The notes beneath the pieces were generated by a model that was given only the letters and a program-made list of their open reading frames with translations, was not told the DNA's origin and did no database searches. From the NCBI GenBank assembly GCA_035533815.1, contig DATLTB010000045.1, forward strand, positions 31,044 through 95,043: 64,000 nucleotides of DNA, given 5' to 3'. The position numbers were made by a program, and so were the translations under genes. Every line of letters begins with the position of its first letter. The first letter of the stretch is position 1. This DNA is from JANWKA01 sp035533815. Its GTDB lineage: Bacteria > Bacteroidota > Bacteroidia > Chitinophagales > Chitinophagaceae. This document shows positions 53,243 through 61,136 of the stretch, in pieces.

Positions 53243-54790
53243 ATGGCAACACCGAGCGAAAAACTGGCCGAAGCGCTTGATGCTTTGCATGAATTGCAGG
53301 ATCAAGGTTTAGTGGCTATAAAGTCAACTGAAATAAGCCGGATAAGCCGGGAATTATTGGTGAACAATGGCTACCTAAAAGAGGTTTCTAAGGGATGGTA
53401 TACACCAGGTCGGCCAGATGAAAGCCCGGGCGACAGCACTTCCTGGTATAGCTCCTATTGGGAGTTCTGCGGCCGGTTTCTCCAGGAAAAGTATGGGAAA
53501 GACTGGATTGTTTCGCCGGAACAATCTCTACAATTACATGCCGGTAATTGGTCAGTGCCGAAACAATTGTTGATTCGGTCGTCGGAAGGATCAAATTATA
53601 TTATGCCCCTTCCGCATGAAACATCTTTATTGGTCATAAAAGCAGCCCTTCCTTCAGCCGAAAATGCCGAACTAATACAGGGAATTAGATGCTATACAAT
53701 AGCCGGTTCTCTGATCTTTTGTTCGCCAAATACTTTCTCCCAAAACGCCATAGACGCCCGGACGGCCCTCGCTCTGGTCCGGGACTCTTCGGAAGTTCTG
53801 TATGTGTTATTAGCGGGAGGACATACCACCTATGCCGGCAGGTTGGCTGGCGCCTTTCGCAATATTGGCCGGGATCGGATCGCGCAGGAAATCATGGATG
53901 CAATGGCTGCCGCAGGATATGATGTGCGAGAGGAAGATCCTTTTGATACAAAGTTAACTATCAATTTACCCACCCGTGAAAGATCGCCGTATGTTAACCG
54001 GTTACGTCTGATGTGGCATCAAATGAGAAGCATTATCATACCGTATTTTCCCCCGGCACCTGGCATACCTTCCGATAAAGAGGCTTATTTAAAGACAATG
54101 GACAATTTGTATGTAAATGATGCCTACCATTCTTTGTCCATCGAACGATATCGAGTAAGTAGGGAGCTTATTGAGCGGGTACGCGGTGGTGAATGGGATC
54201 ACCATAAATATGACGAAGACAGAAAACAACGGGATGCCATGGCGGCTAGGGGATACTGGCAAGCATTCCAGCAGGTAAAGGAAAGTGTCCAAAAAATCCT
54301 GTCCGGAGAAAATGCCGGGTATGTGGCGGATACTGATCATGGAAGATGGTACCGGCAATTATTCGAACCAAGCGTAGCTGCCAGCATTCTGAAGCCGGAA
54401 GATCTCGCTGGTTATCGGACTCATCAGGTTTATATCGGAGGATCCATGCACGTTCCTTTAAATGTAGATGCTTTACGAGACGTGATGCCAGTCTTTTTTG
54501 AATTACTGGAATTAGAGACCGAAGCATCCGTAAGGGCCACATTGGGTCATTTTGTATTTGTATATATTCACCCCTATATGGACGGAAATGGCCGAATGGG
54601 GCGCTTTTTAATGAATGCTATGCTGGCCTCGGGGGGATATACATGGACAGTGATACCGGTCGAACGGAGGGTAGAATATATGCAGGCCTTAGAAAAAGCA
54701 AGTGTGGGCCAGGATATTGAACCTTTTGCGAAGTTTTTGGGCTGGCTGGTGGGAGAGGGTATGAGCTTCTCCCCAATTATGGACCGGTAA
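53243..54790 (+). CDS. Fic-domain protein with N-terminal winged-helix region
   Basis: A 515-residue protein. Fic enzymes transfer AMP or another phosphate-containing group to target hydroxyls. The N-terminal part (about residues 1-225) reads like an AbiEi/transcription-regulator domain (EISRISRELLVNNGYLKEVSKGWYTPGRP). Residues about 297-302 (SLSIER) fit the [S/T]xxxE[G/N]-type inhibitory helix that blocks the ATP site, here placed before the Fic core. The catalytic motif HPYMDGNGRMGR begins at residue 443 with the catalytic His and the anion-binding GNGR. All key residues are present, so it should be active and self-inhibited. It sits alone behind a promoter and a 23-bp repeat array, inside the tRNA-Asp island. 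Confidence 0.88.
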   Translation: MATPSEKLAEALDALHELQDQGLVAIKSTEISRISRELLVNNGYLKEVSKGWYTPGRPDESPGDSTSWYSSYWEFCGRFLQEKYGKDWIVSPEQSLQLHAGNWSVPKQLLIRSSEGSNYIMPLPHETSLLVIKAALPSAENAELIQGIRCYTIAGSLIFCSPNTFSQNAIDARTALALVRDSSEVLYVLLAGGHTTYAGRLAGAFRNIGRDRIAQEIMDAMAAAGYDVREEDPFDTKLTINLPTRERSPYVNRLRLMWHQMRSIIIPYFPPAPGIPSDKEAYLKTMDNLYVNDAYHSLSIERYRVSRELIERVRGGEWDHHKYDEDRKQRDAMAARGYWQAFQQVKESVQKILSGENAGYVADTDHGRWYRQLFEPSVAASILKPEDLAGYRTHQVYIGGSMHVPLNVDALRDVMPVFFELLELETEASVRATLGHFVFVYIHPYMDGNGRMGRFLMNAMLASGGYTWTVIPVERRVEYMQALEKASVGQDIEPFAKFLGWLVGEGMSFSPIMDR

Positions 54791-54832
54791 AATAAGATAG
54801 GGGTAACTGCAAAAAAGTCTAAAATTTGCATT

Positions 54833-55198
54833 ATGAAAACTACCCGGAAAAGATACAGTCCTGAGTTCAAATTACAAGTTGCGATAGAGGCACTACAGGA
54901 GAAGGTACCCCTCTCTGTTTTGGCTTAAAAGCATGGTATACATCCCACCCAGATTACCCAGTGGAAAAAGCAACTCAAAGAGAAGCTGAAGGATTTCTTT
55001 GCCACAGGTAAGTCGAAAACATCTTCCGATGAAAAGCTTACCGAGCAGCTGTTCCAGAAGATTGGCAAGCTGGAAATGGAGCTGGAATGGGGAAATAAAA
55101 GTATGTCCGCTACCAGCAAAGGAACGGCTTGGATGGATAGACTCCTCGGGCAGCCCCTTGAGCCTGAACACCCAATTATCGCTGTTGAGCTTGGGTAA
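54833..55198 (+). pseudogene. IS3 orfA with an internal stop
   Basis: Reads KTTRKRYSPEFKLQVAIEALQEKVPLSVLA, then TAA at 54926-54928 where Gln or Glu is expected, then KHGIHPTQITQWKKQLKEKL, the HTH of an IS3 OrfA, and ends at 55198. The leucine-zipper-like part LTEQLFQKIGKLEMELEW follows as in the family. The stop makes full-length OrfA, and hence the OrfAB transposase, impossible. Confidence 0.75.
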
Positions 55199-56015
55199 AA
55201 GCCATTTCTATTACCAGTCCTTCGGTGAAAACGCCCGGAACCTTGAACTCATGCGCCTGATGGATGAAATCTACCTCAAATATCCCTTCTATGGGGTCCC
55301 TCGCATGCATGCCAGCCTGCGGCAGAGAGGCTATGGGGTGAACCCGAAGCGGGTGGAGCGCCTTTACCGGATCATGGGCCTGGAAGCCATCTACCAGAAG
55401 CCCAGGCTGAGCCAGAGGGACCAGAACCACGAGATCTATCCGTATCTTCTGAAGTCTTTGGATATCTGTCGTTCCAACCAGGTTTGGTCCACCGATATCA
55501 CCTACGTCCCCATGGAGAAGGGCTTTCTTTTTAAAGTAGCTTTTATAGACTGGTACAGCCGATACCTGCTCAGTTACGCGATCTCCAATACGCTGGATTT
55601 CGGCTTTGTGAGCGAAGCCTTCCTGGGGGCAACCCGTTTGTATGGGAATCCCGAGATCCTGAACACGGACCAGGGCAGTCAGTTTACCTCCAAAGCCTTT
55701 ACCGGAATGGGGATAGACCGGAATATCCGCATCAGCATGGACGGAAAGGGACGAGCTTTGGACAATGTAAGGATCGAACGTTACTGGAGAAGCTATAAAT
55801 ACGAGTGTGTCTATTTGCATAGCATACAGGATGGCTGGCATCTCAAAGGGCTAACGGATGAGTACATCCGGTTCTATAACACCCAGCGCCCTCACCAATC
55901 CCTGGGTTACCAGACCCCATGGGACTGCTACAGCAATGGAAGAATACAGGATCGGATATCTTGGGGTGCTCTCGCCGCGCCCCAAACCCCAGGCGGGGGT
56001 TTTCAAACAATATGA
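54999..56015 (+). CDS. IS3-family transposase OrfB
   Basis: The open frame runs 54999-56015; family similarity begins around 55105 (AKERLGWIDSSG) and gives about 300 residues. It holds the integrase-core DDE triad: WSTDITYVP, LNTDQGSQFTS and RIERYWRSYKYE, together with YPFYGVPRMHASLRQRGY and FYNTQRPHQSLGY, typical of IS3 elements. OrfB is normally made by frameshifting from OrfA; with OrfA broken this copy is not expected to move by itself. It has no proper start of its own. Confidence 0.82.
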   Translation: MPQVSRKHLPMKSLPSSCSRRLASWKWSWNGEIKVCPLPAKERLGWIDSSGSPLSLNTQLSLLSLGKSHFYYQSFGENARNLELMRLMDEIYLKYPFYGVPRMHASLRQRGYGVNPKRVERLYRIMGLEAIYQKPRLSQRDQNHEIYPYLLKSLDICRSNQVWSTDITYVPMEKGFLFKVAFIDWYSRYLLSYAISNTLDFGFVSEAFLGATRLYGNPEILNTDQGSQFTSKAFTGMGIDRNIRISMDGKGRALDNVRIERYWRSYKYECVYLHSIQDGWHLKGLTDEYIRFYNTQRPHQSLGYQTPWDCYSNGRIQDRISWGALAAPQTPGGGFQTI

Positions 56016-56188
56016 AGGAACATTCTAAAGGCTCTAAGAAATACCAGAAACTAAAATATTTTTATGGTCTAGAAAATTGGATTATCCTTGCAATATTATC
56101 AACAGTTATTCCATCTTATTTTTACTTCAAAGTGGTACAACAAATGGGGGGAACCTCACCACATATGGCAGCAATCTCCTTCAGGTAG
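56012..56188 (+). CDS. Small ORF with one membrane segment, uncertain
   Basis: A 58-residue ORF beginning KEHSKGSKKYQKLKYFYGL, with a hydrophobic stretch NWIILAILSTVIPSYFYFKVV. It overlaps the last bases of orfB and the 3' end of the integrase remnant on the other strand, so at least its last 20 residues are likely a chance reading. Composition of the first 40 residues is that of a plausible small membrane protein. Confidence 0.25.
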   Translation: MKEHSKGSKKYQKLKYFYGLENWIILAILSTVIPSYFYFKVVQQMGGTSPHMAAISFR

Positions 56189-57181
56189 CCGTTGAATCGC
56201 TGGTTGCTGCGGACCGTCAACAGTTTATTTCTGGTTGAGCAATAAGGATGATTATTATAGCGTCCTATTATCTCTAGTGGAACACGAAATAAGGGTACAC
56301 ATTCTGCCTGCTCCGTCTTCTGCCGATCCTTCGTAATCCATTTACTCCTATCGATACCGACAAAAATATTCTCCGGCCCCAGACCCAAGGCATCCTCATA
56401 AGCATACCCGGTATAGCACATGAAGACATAACAATCCCTGGCTTCAGCCAGCCGACCGATGGAGATTTCCTTGGACACCAGGGCATCCAATTCCTCCATC
56501 TCCAGCCGCAAGGGTTCCTTTTCGTCGAAGGACAACCGGAAACCGGCAGTCGGATCGACTGCTAACCATCCCATTTCGACTGCCATTTTGAGAACGGTCT
56601 TCGTCTGCCGAATGTATTTCATCACGTTATTGTTCTGCAATTTCTCCACAGTGGACAGGTAATGCTCGAAGTCATGCGCAAAGGATCGCTTGATATCTTC
56701 CAGGTAGCAATCGGAAATTTTATATTGATGTTTCAAAAATGCTTTCACTTTTTCAAAAGTGTAGCCATACTTATCTAGGGTAGCGGGCGCCTTATTGCCC
56801 ACCTTCACCTTTTCTTTCATCCTTTTGAGATGGACTTTAAAAGCTGTGCATAGCTTGTAACGATCCGGGTGAATGCCCAGGTATTCGTTCTTCAACAGCT
56901 CTGCCGTAACCGTTTTCCCCAATGCGATCAGACGGATTTCGTGTATGCGTAAAGACCCTTTCATGGTTTCCAGGTGGGCATTGATCGTCTTAGCCTCATC
57001 GGTAACTCCTTTGACCCGCTGGGCCTTGGGATCCCATAGGGCAGCGGTTACGTCCCGGTGCGTGATGATCTCGGCGCGTTCGCCATTGACCGTGATCCGA
57101 ATGGAGAGGGGGGACTTTGCCGTTGCGGGTCCGTGCTTTAATCGCCCAAATTCAGATCGAAAAGCTTTGATTCGTAGCCAT
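56122..57181 (-). pseudogene. Tyrosine integrase, broken at both ends
   Basis: From ATG 57181 the frame reads ATNQSFSI, then TGA at codon 10, then KARTRNGKVP, then a one-base excess in a C6 run (57110-57116 area) before SIRITVNGERAEIITHRDVTAALWDPKAQRVKG. From there it is open to 56122 and contains the arm/core-binding domain (APATLDKYGYTFEKVKAFLKHQY...) and the first part of the catalytic domain (CYTGYAYEDALGLGPENI). The frame ends at GYLKEIAAICGEVPP; the catalytic His-Leu-x-x-His/Arg box and the nucleophilic Tyr are missing. It was the integrase that placed this element at tRNA-Asp, being next to the tRNA and reading away from it. Confidence 0.8.
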
Positions 57182-57369
57182 ACATTTTCATTTTTAAAGA
57201 TAATAGAATGATGCGTTTAAAAGCTCTTTGACCAGGTGGGCAACGCGGCTGAAATGCTGTGTGGTAAAAGGTTTCCGGACCATTCGGTTAACAAAAATAT
57301 CCGAGTGGATCTGTTAACCGAATTACCACCAAAGACTTTGCTATTCTTTCTTTGGATTTGACACCCCTT
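57182..57369. other. Region between integrase remnant and tRNA terminator
   Basis: Contains a block (57183-57277) that is repeated at about 51537-51632, including the stretch gtgggcaacgcggctgaaat. This marks the integrase upstream region shared by the two element copies. No gene. Confidence 0.55.
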
Positions 57370-57407
57370 AAAAGAAAAACCCGCTCCAGTATTGCACTTG
57401 AAGCGGG
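57370..57407 (-). terminator. Terminator of tRNA-Asp
   Basis: On the reverse strand CCCGCT and AGCGGG form a 6-bp stem around a 16-base loop, followed by TTTTTCTTTT. It stands 28 bases after the tRNA 3' end. Confidence 0.65.
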
Positions 57408-57447
57408 CTTGAAGATGTTTGATCTCTTGACCAGCGGACCGGACGGG
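57388..57447 (-). repeat. Right attachment-site copy at tRNA-Asp
   Basis: Partner of 51819-51878. The 40 identical bases (57408-57447) include the last 13 bases of the tRNA gene plus its downstream flank. Confidence 0.75.
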
Positions 57448-57508
57448 ACTCGAACCCGTGACCTCCGCCGTGACAGGGCGGCATTCTAACCAACTGAACT
57501 ACCGATCC
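57435..57508 (-). tRNA. tRNA-Asp (GTC)
   Basis: A 74-base cloverleaf on the reverse strand: acceptor GGATCGG with CCGGTCC plus discriminator G, D-arm with AGTTGGTTAGA, anticodon loop CTGTCAC within a GCCGC/GGCGG-type stem giving anticodon GTC, and T-arm GGGTTCGAGTCCC. CCA is not encoded, which is normal here. Its 3' end is duplicated at 51866-51878, marking it as an integration site. Confidence 0.95.
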
Positions 57509-57691
57509 AGATTAAATGAGTATCTTTTATAAATAATTTGATCTATTTTCCTGATTTATAACCTTTGTTAAAGAACTAAAAATTAATAATTCAGGAGGGC
57601 AAAGATAGTTGATTCATCAAATAAAACCCTATACTTTTTTAAGGAGATAAACCCAAATTGATTTGGATGTATATTTACAATCCTTTATAAT

Positions 57692-57699
57692 TATTTTTG
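57692..57699 (+). promoter_or_regulatory. Possible -7 box for accA
   Basis: TATTTTTG fits TAnnTTTG, but it is only 10 bases before the preferred ATG and the nearest upstream TTG is 26 bases away, so support is weak. Confidence 0.2.
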
Positions 57700-57708
57700 A
57701 ATATGATA

Positions 57709-58662
57709 ATGCAATTTCTGGATTTTGAAAAGCCTATCTCTGATTTATATGAGCAATTGGAGAAAGTGAAGCAAGTAGGTGAAAAATCAAAAGTGGATAT
57801 TAGTGCAACCACTAAGGAACTTGAGGAAAAAATAAAACTAACCAGAGTTAACCTATATAAAAACCTGAGTAGCTGGCAAAAAGTACAGTTGAGCCGGCAC
57901 CCTAATCGGCCATATACACTGGCCTATATAGAACGTATTTGCACTGATTTCATTGAAATACATGGGGACCGAAATGTACGGGATGATAAGGCTATGGTAG
58001 GTGGTTTTGGGTTATTAGAAGGTGAAACGGTCATGTTCATTGGACAACAGAAAGGTGTAAATACCAAAATGCGACAGATGCGTAATTTTGGAATGGCCAA
58101 TCCGGAAGGTTACCGGAAGGCACTCCGGCTGATGAAACTGGCTGAGAAGTTTGGTAAGCCCATAGTCACTTTGATTGATACTCCAGGGGCATATCCTGGC
58201 CTGGAAGCGGAAGAAAGGGGTCAGGCGGAAGCTATTGCCCGGAACCTTTTTGAAATGGTCCGCCTGAAAGTACCGGTAATCTGCATAATTATCGGGGAAG
58301 GCGCCTCCGGAGGAGCATTGGGAATAGGAATAGGCGACCGGATTTTTATGTTGGAAAATAGCTGGTATTCAGTAATATCCCCAGAGAATTGTTCAACCAT
58401 ACTCTGGAGAAGCTGGGATTTTAAAGAACAAGCAGCCGAACAACTTAAGCTGACATCTGACCATATGAAGGAATTTGGGCTTGTGGATGGGATCATTCCT
58501 GAACCGACGGGAGGGGCGCATTCCAATTACGATGAAATGGCTGTTATCCTGAAATCCAAAATTACCGAAACCATTGCAGAACTTCGGAAAATAGCTCCAG
58601 AAAAAAGGATCCAACAGCGGATTGAAAAATTTTCCCGGATGGGATTCTATAAGGAAAATTAA
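57709..58662 (+). CDS. accA: Acetyl-CoA carboxylase carboxyltransferase subunit alpha
   Basis: Transfers the carboxyl group from biotin to acetyl-CoA with AccD, the first committed step of fatty acid synthesis. The 317-residue product begins MQFLDFEKPISDLYEQLE and contains the coiled-coil start, RPYTLAYIERICTDFIEIHGDR, GQQKGVNTK, TLIDTPGAYPGLEAEERGQAEAIA and GEGASGGALGIGIGDR, which bind biotin and CoA. Three in-frame starts are close together (57697 TTG, 57703 and 57709 ATG); 57709 gives the standard N-terminus. AccD is not in the window. Confidence 0.95.
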   Translation: MQFLDFEKPISDLYEQLEKVKQVGEKSKVDISATTKELEEKIKLTRVNLYKNLSSWQKVQLSRHPNRPYTLAYIERICTDFIEIHGDRNVRDDKAMVGGFGLLEGETVMFIGQQKGVNTKMRQMRNFGMANPEGYRKALRLMKLAEKFGKPIVTLIDTPGAYPGLEAEERGQAEAIARNLFEMVRLKVPVICIIIGEGASGGALGIGIGDRIFMLENSWYSVISPENCSTILWRSWDFKEQAAEQLKLTSDHMKEFGLVDGIIPEPTGGAHSNYDEMAVILKSKITETIAELRKIAPEKRIQQRIEKFSRMGFYKEN

Positions 58663-58719
58663 TCATTAGACTAATAAGTATAAATTATATTATTTATTTG
58701 ATCAAATTTTACCTTTATT

Positions 58720-59607
58720 ATGTATCCGCATTTCAGGGGCACTGGTGTAGCCCTGATTACTCCCTTTAAATCGAACCTTCAGGTTGATTACGGTGCCTTC
58801 AAGCGCTTGCTGGAACATCTTATTGCAGCGGGGGTAGAATACCTGGTTCCTTTGGGAACCACTGGGGAAACTGCTACTATCAGTAAGGAGGAAAAGAAGG
58901 AAATTTTTACATTCGTCATGCAGACTGTAGCAGGCAGACTACCGCTGGTGGCCGGGATAGGCGGTAATAATACGGAGGATATTTTGGAAAGTTTCCGGAC
59001 TATGGAAATTGCGGGGTACCAAGCTATTTTATCGGTAAGCCCTTATTATAATAAACCAAGCCAGGAAGGGATATATCAGCACTACAAAAAACTTGCCGCT
59101 CATTCCCCGTTGCCTATTATTTTATATAATGTGCCTTCCCGGACCGGTTCTAATATTACCGCAGAGACTACACTCAGGCTGGCCGCTGATTGCAGTAATA
59201 TCATCGGCATCAAGGAAGCATCCGGAGATTTTGAGCAGTGCACAGCAATCCTACGCCATAAGCCAAAGGGGTTTCTGGTGATATCCGGGGATGATGCAAT
59301 CACATTACCGCTTTGTGCATTAGGTGGCGATGGGGTGATCTCAGTCGTTGCCAATGCATTCCCGGAAGATTTCGGGATAATGACCCGACTTTGCCTCAAA
59401 GGTGATTTTGCGGGTGCAAGACCCCTGCATAATAAACTGGCAGATATTATCCGTTCTTTATTCACTGAAGGAAGTCCCAGTGGTATAAAAGCCTATCTCA
59501 GTGAGATGGGGTTGGTAGAAAATGTATGCCGCCTTCCGGTTGTGCCGGTAAGTGAGAAATTTCAAGCCAGGATCCGCGGATATCTTCTTGAATATAAAAA
59601 AAATTAG
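58720..59607 (+). CDS. dapA: 4-hydroxy-tetrahydrodipicolinate synthase
   Basis: Condenses pyruvate with aspartate semialdehyde, the entry step to lysine and meso-diaminopimelate for peptidoglycan. The 295-residue TIM barrel has GTTGETATI (substrate Thr), SPYYNKPSQEG, YNVPSRTG with the catalytic Tyr, and IKEASGD with the Schiff-base Lys near residue 163. Full length. It follows accA by 57 bases on the same strand; the two may share a transcript. Confidence 0.95.
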   Translation: MYPHFRGTGVALITPFKSNLQVDYGAFKRLLEHLIAAGVEYLVPLGTTGETATISKEEKKEIFTFVMQTVAGRLPLVAGIGGNNTEDILESFRTMEIAGYQAILSVSPYYNKPSQEGIYQHYKKLAAHSPLPIILYNVPSRTGSNITAETTLRLAADCSNIIGIKEASGDFEQCTAILRHKPKGFLVISGDDAITLPLCALGGDGVISVVANAFPEDFGIMTRLCLKGDFAGARPLHNKLADIIRSLFTEGSPSGIKAYLSEMGLVENVCRLPVVPVSEKFQARIRGYLLEYKKN

Positions 59608-59612
59608 TAGGG

Positions 59613-60524
59613 TTAGCCGGCTGTAAAAGTCTTTCCTTCCAAGGCCAGTGCTGTTTCCGGGAAAATCGCCTGACATTCTTTGAGAAAGGGCTGAATGTCG
59701 GGGTACTTGCTGGAAAAATGGCCGATCAGGAGCTTTTTGATTCCCGCCTTTTTAGCCAGGGTAGCCGCCTGTATGGTGGTGGAATGAAACCGGGCAATTG
59801 CTTTTTCCAACTGGTCCTGCAGGTAGGTGGTTTCATGATAGAGCAGATCGCATCCCTGGATAAAACCGATCACTGATTCATCATATTTTGTATCTGCGCA
59901 ATAGGCATAACTGCTGCCAGGCAAAGGATCAGCAGTAACGAGGGCATTTTTAATGATTGTTCCCTGACTGGAAACATAATCTTTCCCTTCCTGCAGCGCG
60001 GAAAAAAATAATGTAGGAATACCCAACTCATGGGCTTTATCCGCTAATATTTTTCTTTTACTGACGATTTCCCGGAATAAAAACCCAAAACAGGGTATGC
60101 GGTGATTAGTTGGGAAACAGCTTACCTGCATATGCTCTTCTTCTATAAGCATATTGGTTTTACCAGTTTGAAGGGGATTGAAAATCAGGGGAAACCCCAG
60201 TGTGGATGCTGCACAGTCCAATTGCAGGTCGATAATCGTTTTCAGTTCAGGAGGCCCATACAGCTGTAGGGGCTGTATGCGGCCGCAAAGGCTGAGGGTT
60301 GTTAACAAACCTATTAATCCAAAATAATGATCCCCATGAAGGTGGCTGATGAATATGTGATTGATCCTTCCCCACCGGATATGATATTTTGCAAGTTGCA
60401 ATTGAGTTCCTTCCCCGCAATCGACCAAAATCCTTTGACCGCCGCAAGTAACGACCTGGGAAGTGGGATGACGATCACCGATTGGAACAGCGGAATTATT
60501 TCCCAGGATAGTTACATTTAGCAT
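59613..60524 (-). CDS. rnz: Ribonuclease Z
   Basis: An endonuclease of the metallo-beta-lactamase fold that trims tRNA 3' ends; useful where CCA is not encoded, as for the tRNA-Asp here. The 303-residue product has GNNSAVPIGDRHPTSQVV, the zinc motif SHLHGDHYFGL (about residues 60-70), HETTY and the late GHFSSKYP His. It is convergent with dapA, with only 5 bases between stops. Confidence 0.94.
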   Translation of the reverse strand: MLNVTILGNNSAVPIGDRHPTSQVVTCGGQRILVDCGEGTQLQLAKYHIRWGRINHIFISHLHGDHYFGLIGLLTTLSLCGRIQPLQLYGPPELKTIIDLQLDCAASTLGFPLIFNPLQTGKTNMLIEEEHMQVSCFPTNHRIPCFGFLFREIVSKRKILADKAHELGIPTLFFSALQEGKDYVSSQGTIIKNALVTADPLPGSSYAYCADTKYDESVIGFIQGCDLLYHETTYLQDQLEKAIARFHSTTIQAATLAKKAGIKKLLIGHFSSKYPDIQPFLKECQAIFPETALALEGKTFTAG

Positions 60525-61136
60525 GATCAGGTGTAGTTACCGGCTAAACGAAATTAAGCAAAGCATCATTTGGAAAATCAATCCGGGCAATCTGATTTTT
60601 AGGCTTTAGCTTTTTTCTGGAGCGATATGGTTATCCTTAATTACCCTGTTCTTCAGAAGCCTTTCTTCCCCAATCCGCATATTGTGTAATAATCAGAATC
60701 AGGTGGAAAAGCCGGGATCACAGTAAATTTTCCACCCCAATCCACCTGCAGTTTAATAAACGGCATCAGGCTGGGATGCTTTAATGGCATGAATCAGGAG
60801 CTGTATCGGTTAAATTGGCTTTAATTAAAGTAAAAGCAGTTTGTGAAACAATACTGACCAGGAATGGCCATGGTGGCCATTCAAACATTAATGGGCTTGA
60901 AACAATCTTCATTAATCCATGCCAATTTAGCACCCCGGGATTCTGCGATTCCTCAAAATCCAATTGTATTTTGCTTTGGTATCAATTTTGAACCTATTCA
61001 CCAGGAATAATCGTATATTTTGATGCATAACGGTTTTATTTACAGCAAAAAGGGAAACATCAATTCAAAATTATTCCCTAATATTGTGTAAGTAAGTGGG
61101 TTAGATCAACTTCCAAAGCAGTCAATTTGCTTAAAA
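60525..61136. other. Intergenic region between rnz and clpC
   Basis: 612 bases between divergent genes. GGTGGAAAA (60702-60710) and TTTTCCACC (60728-60736) form a 9-bp inverted repeat, possibly an operator. A 60-residue reverse ORF (60781-60963) is present but has no recognisable motif and is not called. The A/T-rich last 150 bases should hold the clpC promoter; no CIRCE element was seen. Confidence 0.4.

Larger units (their letters stand above)
54833..56015 (+). mobile_element. Degenerate IS3-family element
   Basis: Carries an IS3-type orfA/orfB pair. orfA has an internal stop, and no matching terminal inverted repeats could be found beside the genes, so this looks like a dead, probably truncated copy. 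The borders given are those of the coding parts only. Confidence 0.65.

Noticed and set aside
56873..57211. 112-codon forward ORF
   Set aside because: Antisense shadow of the integrase remnant.
60781..60963. 60-codon reverse ORF between rnz and clpC
   Set aside because: No motif, unusual composition and no promoter or partner; not distinguishable from chance.
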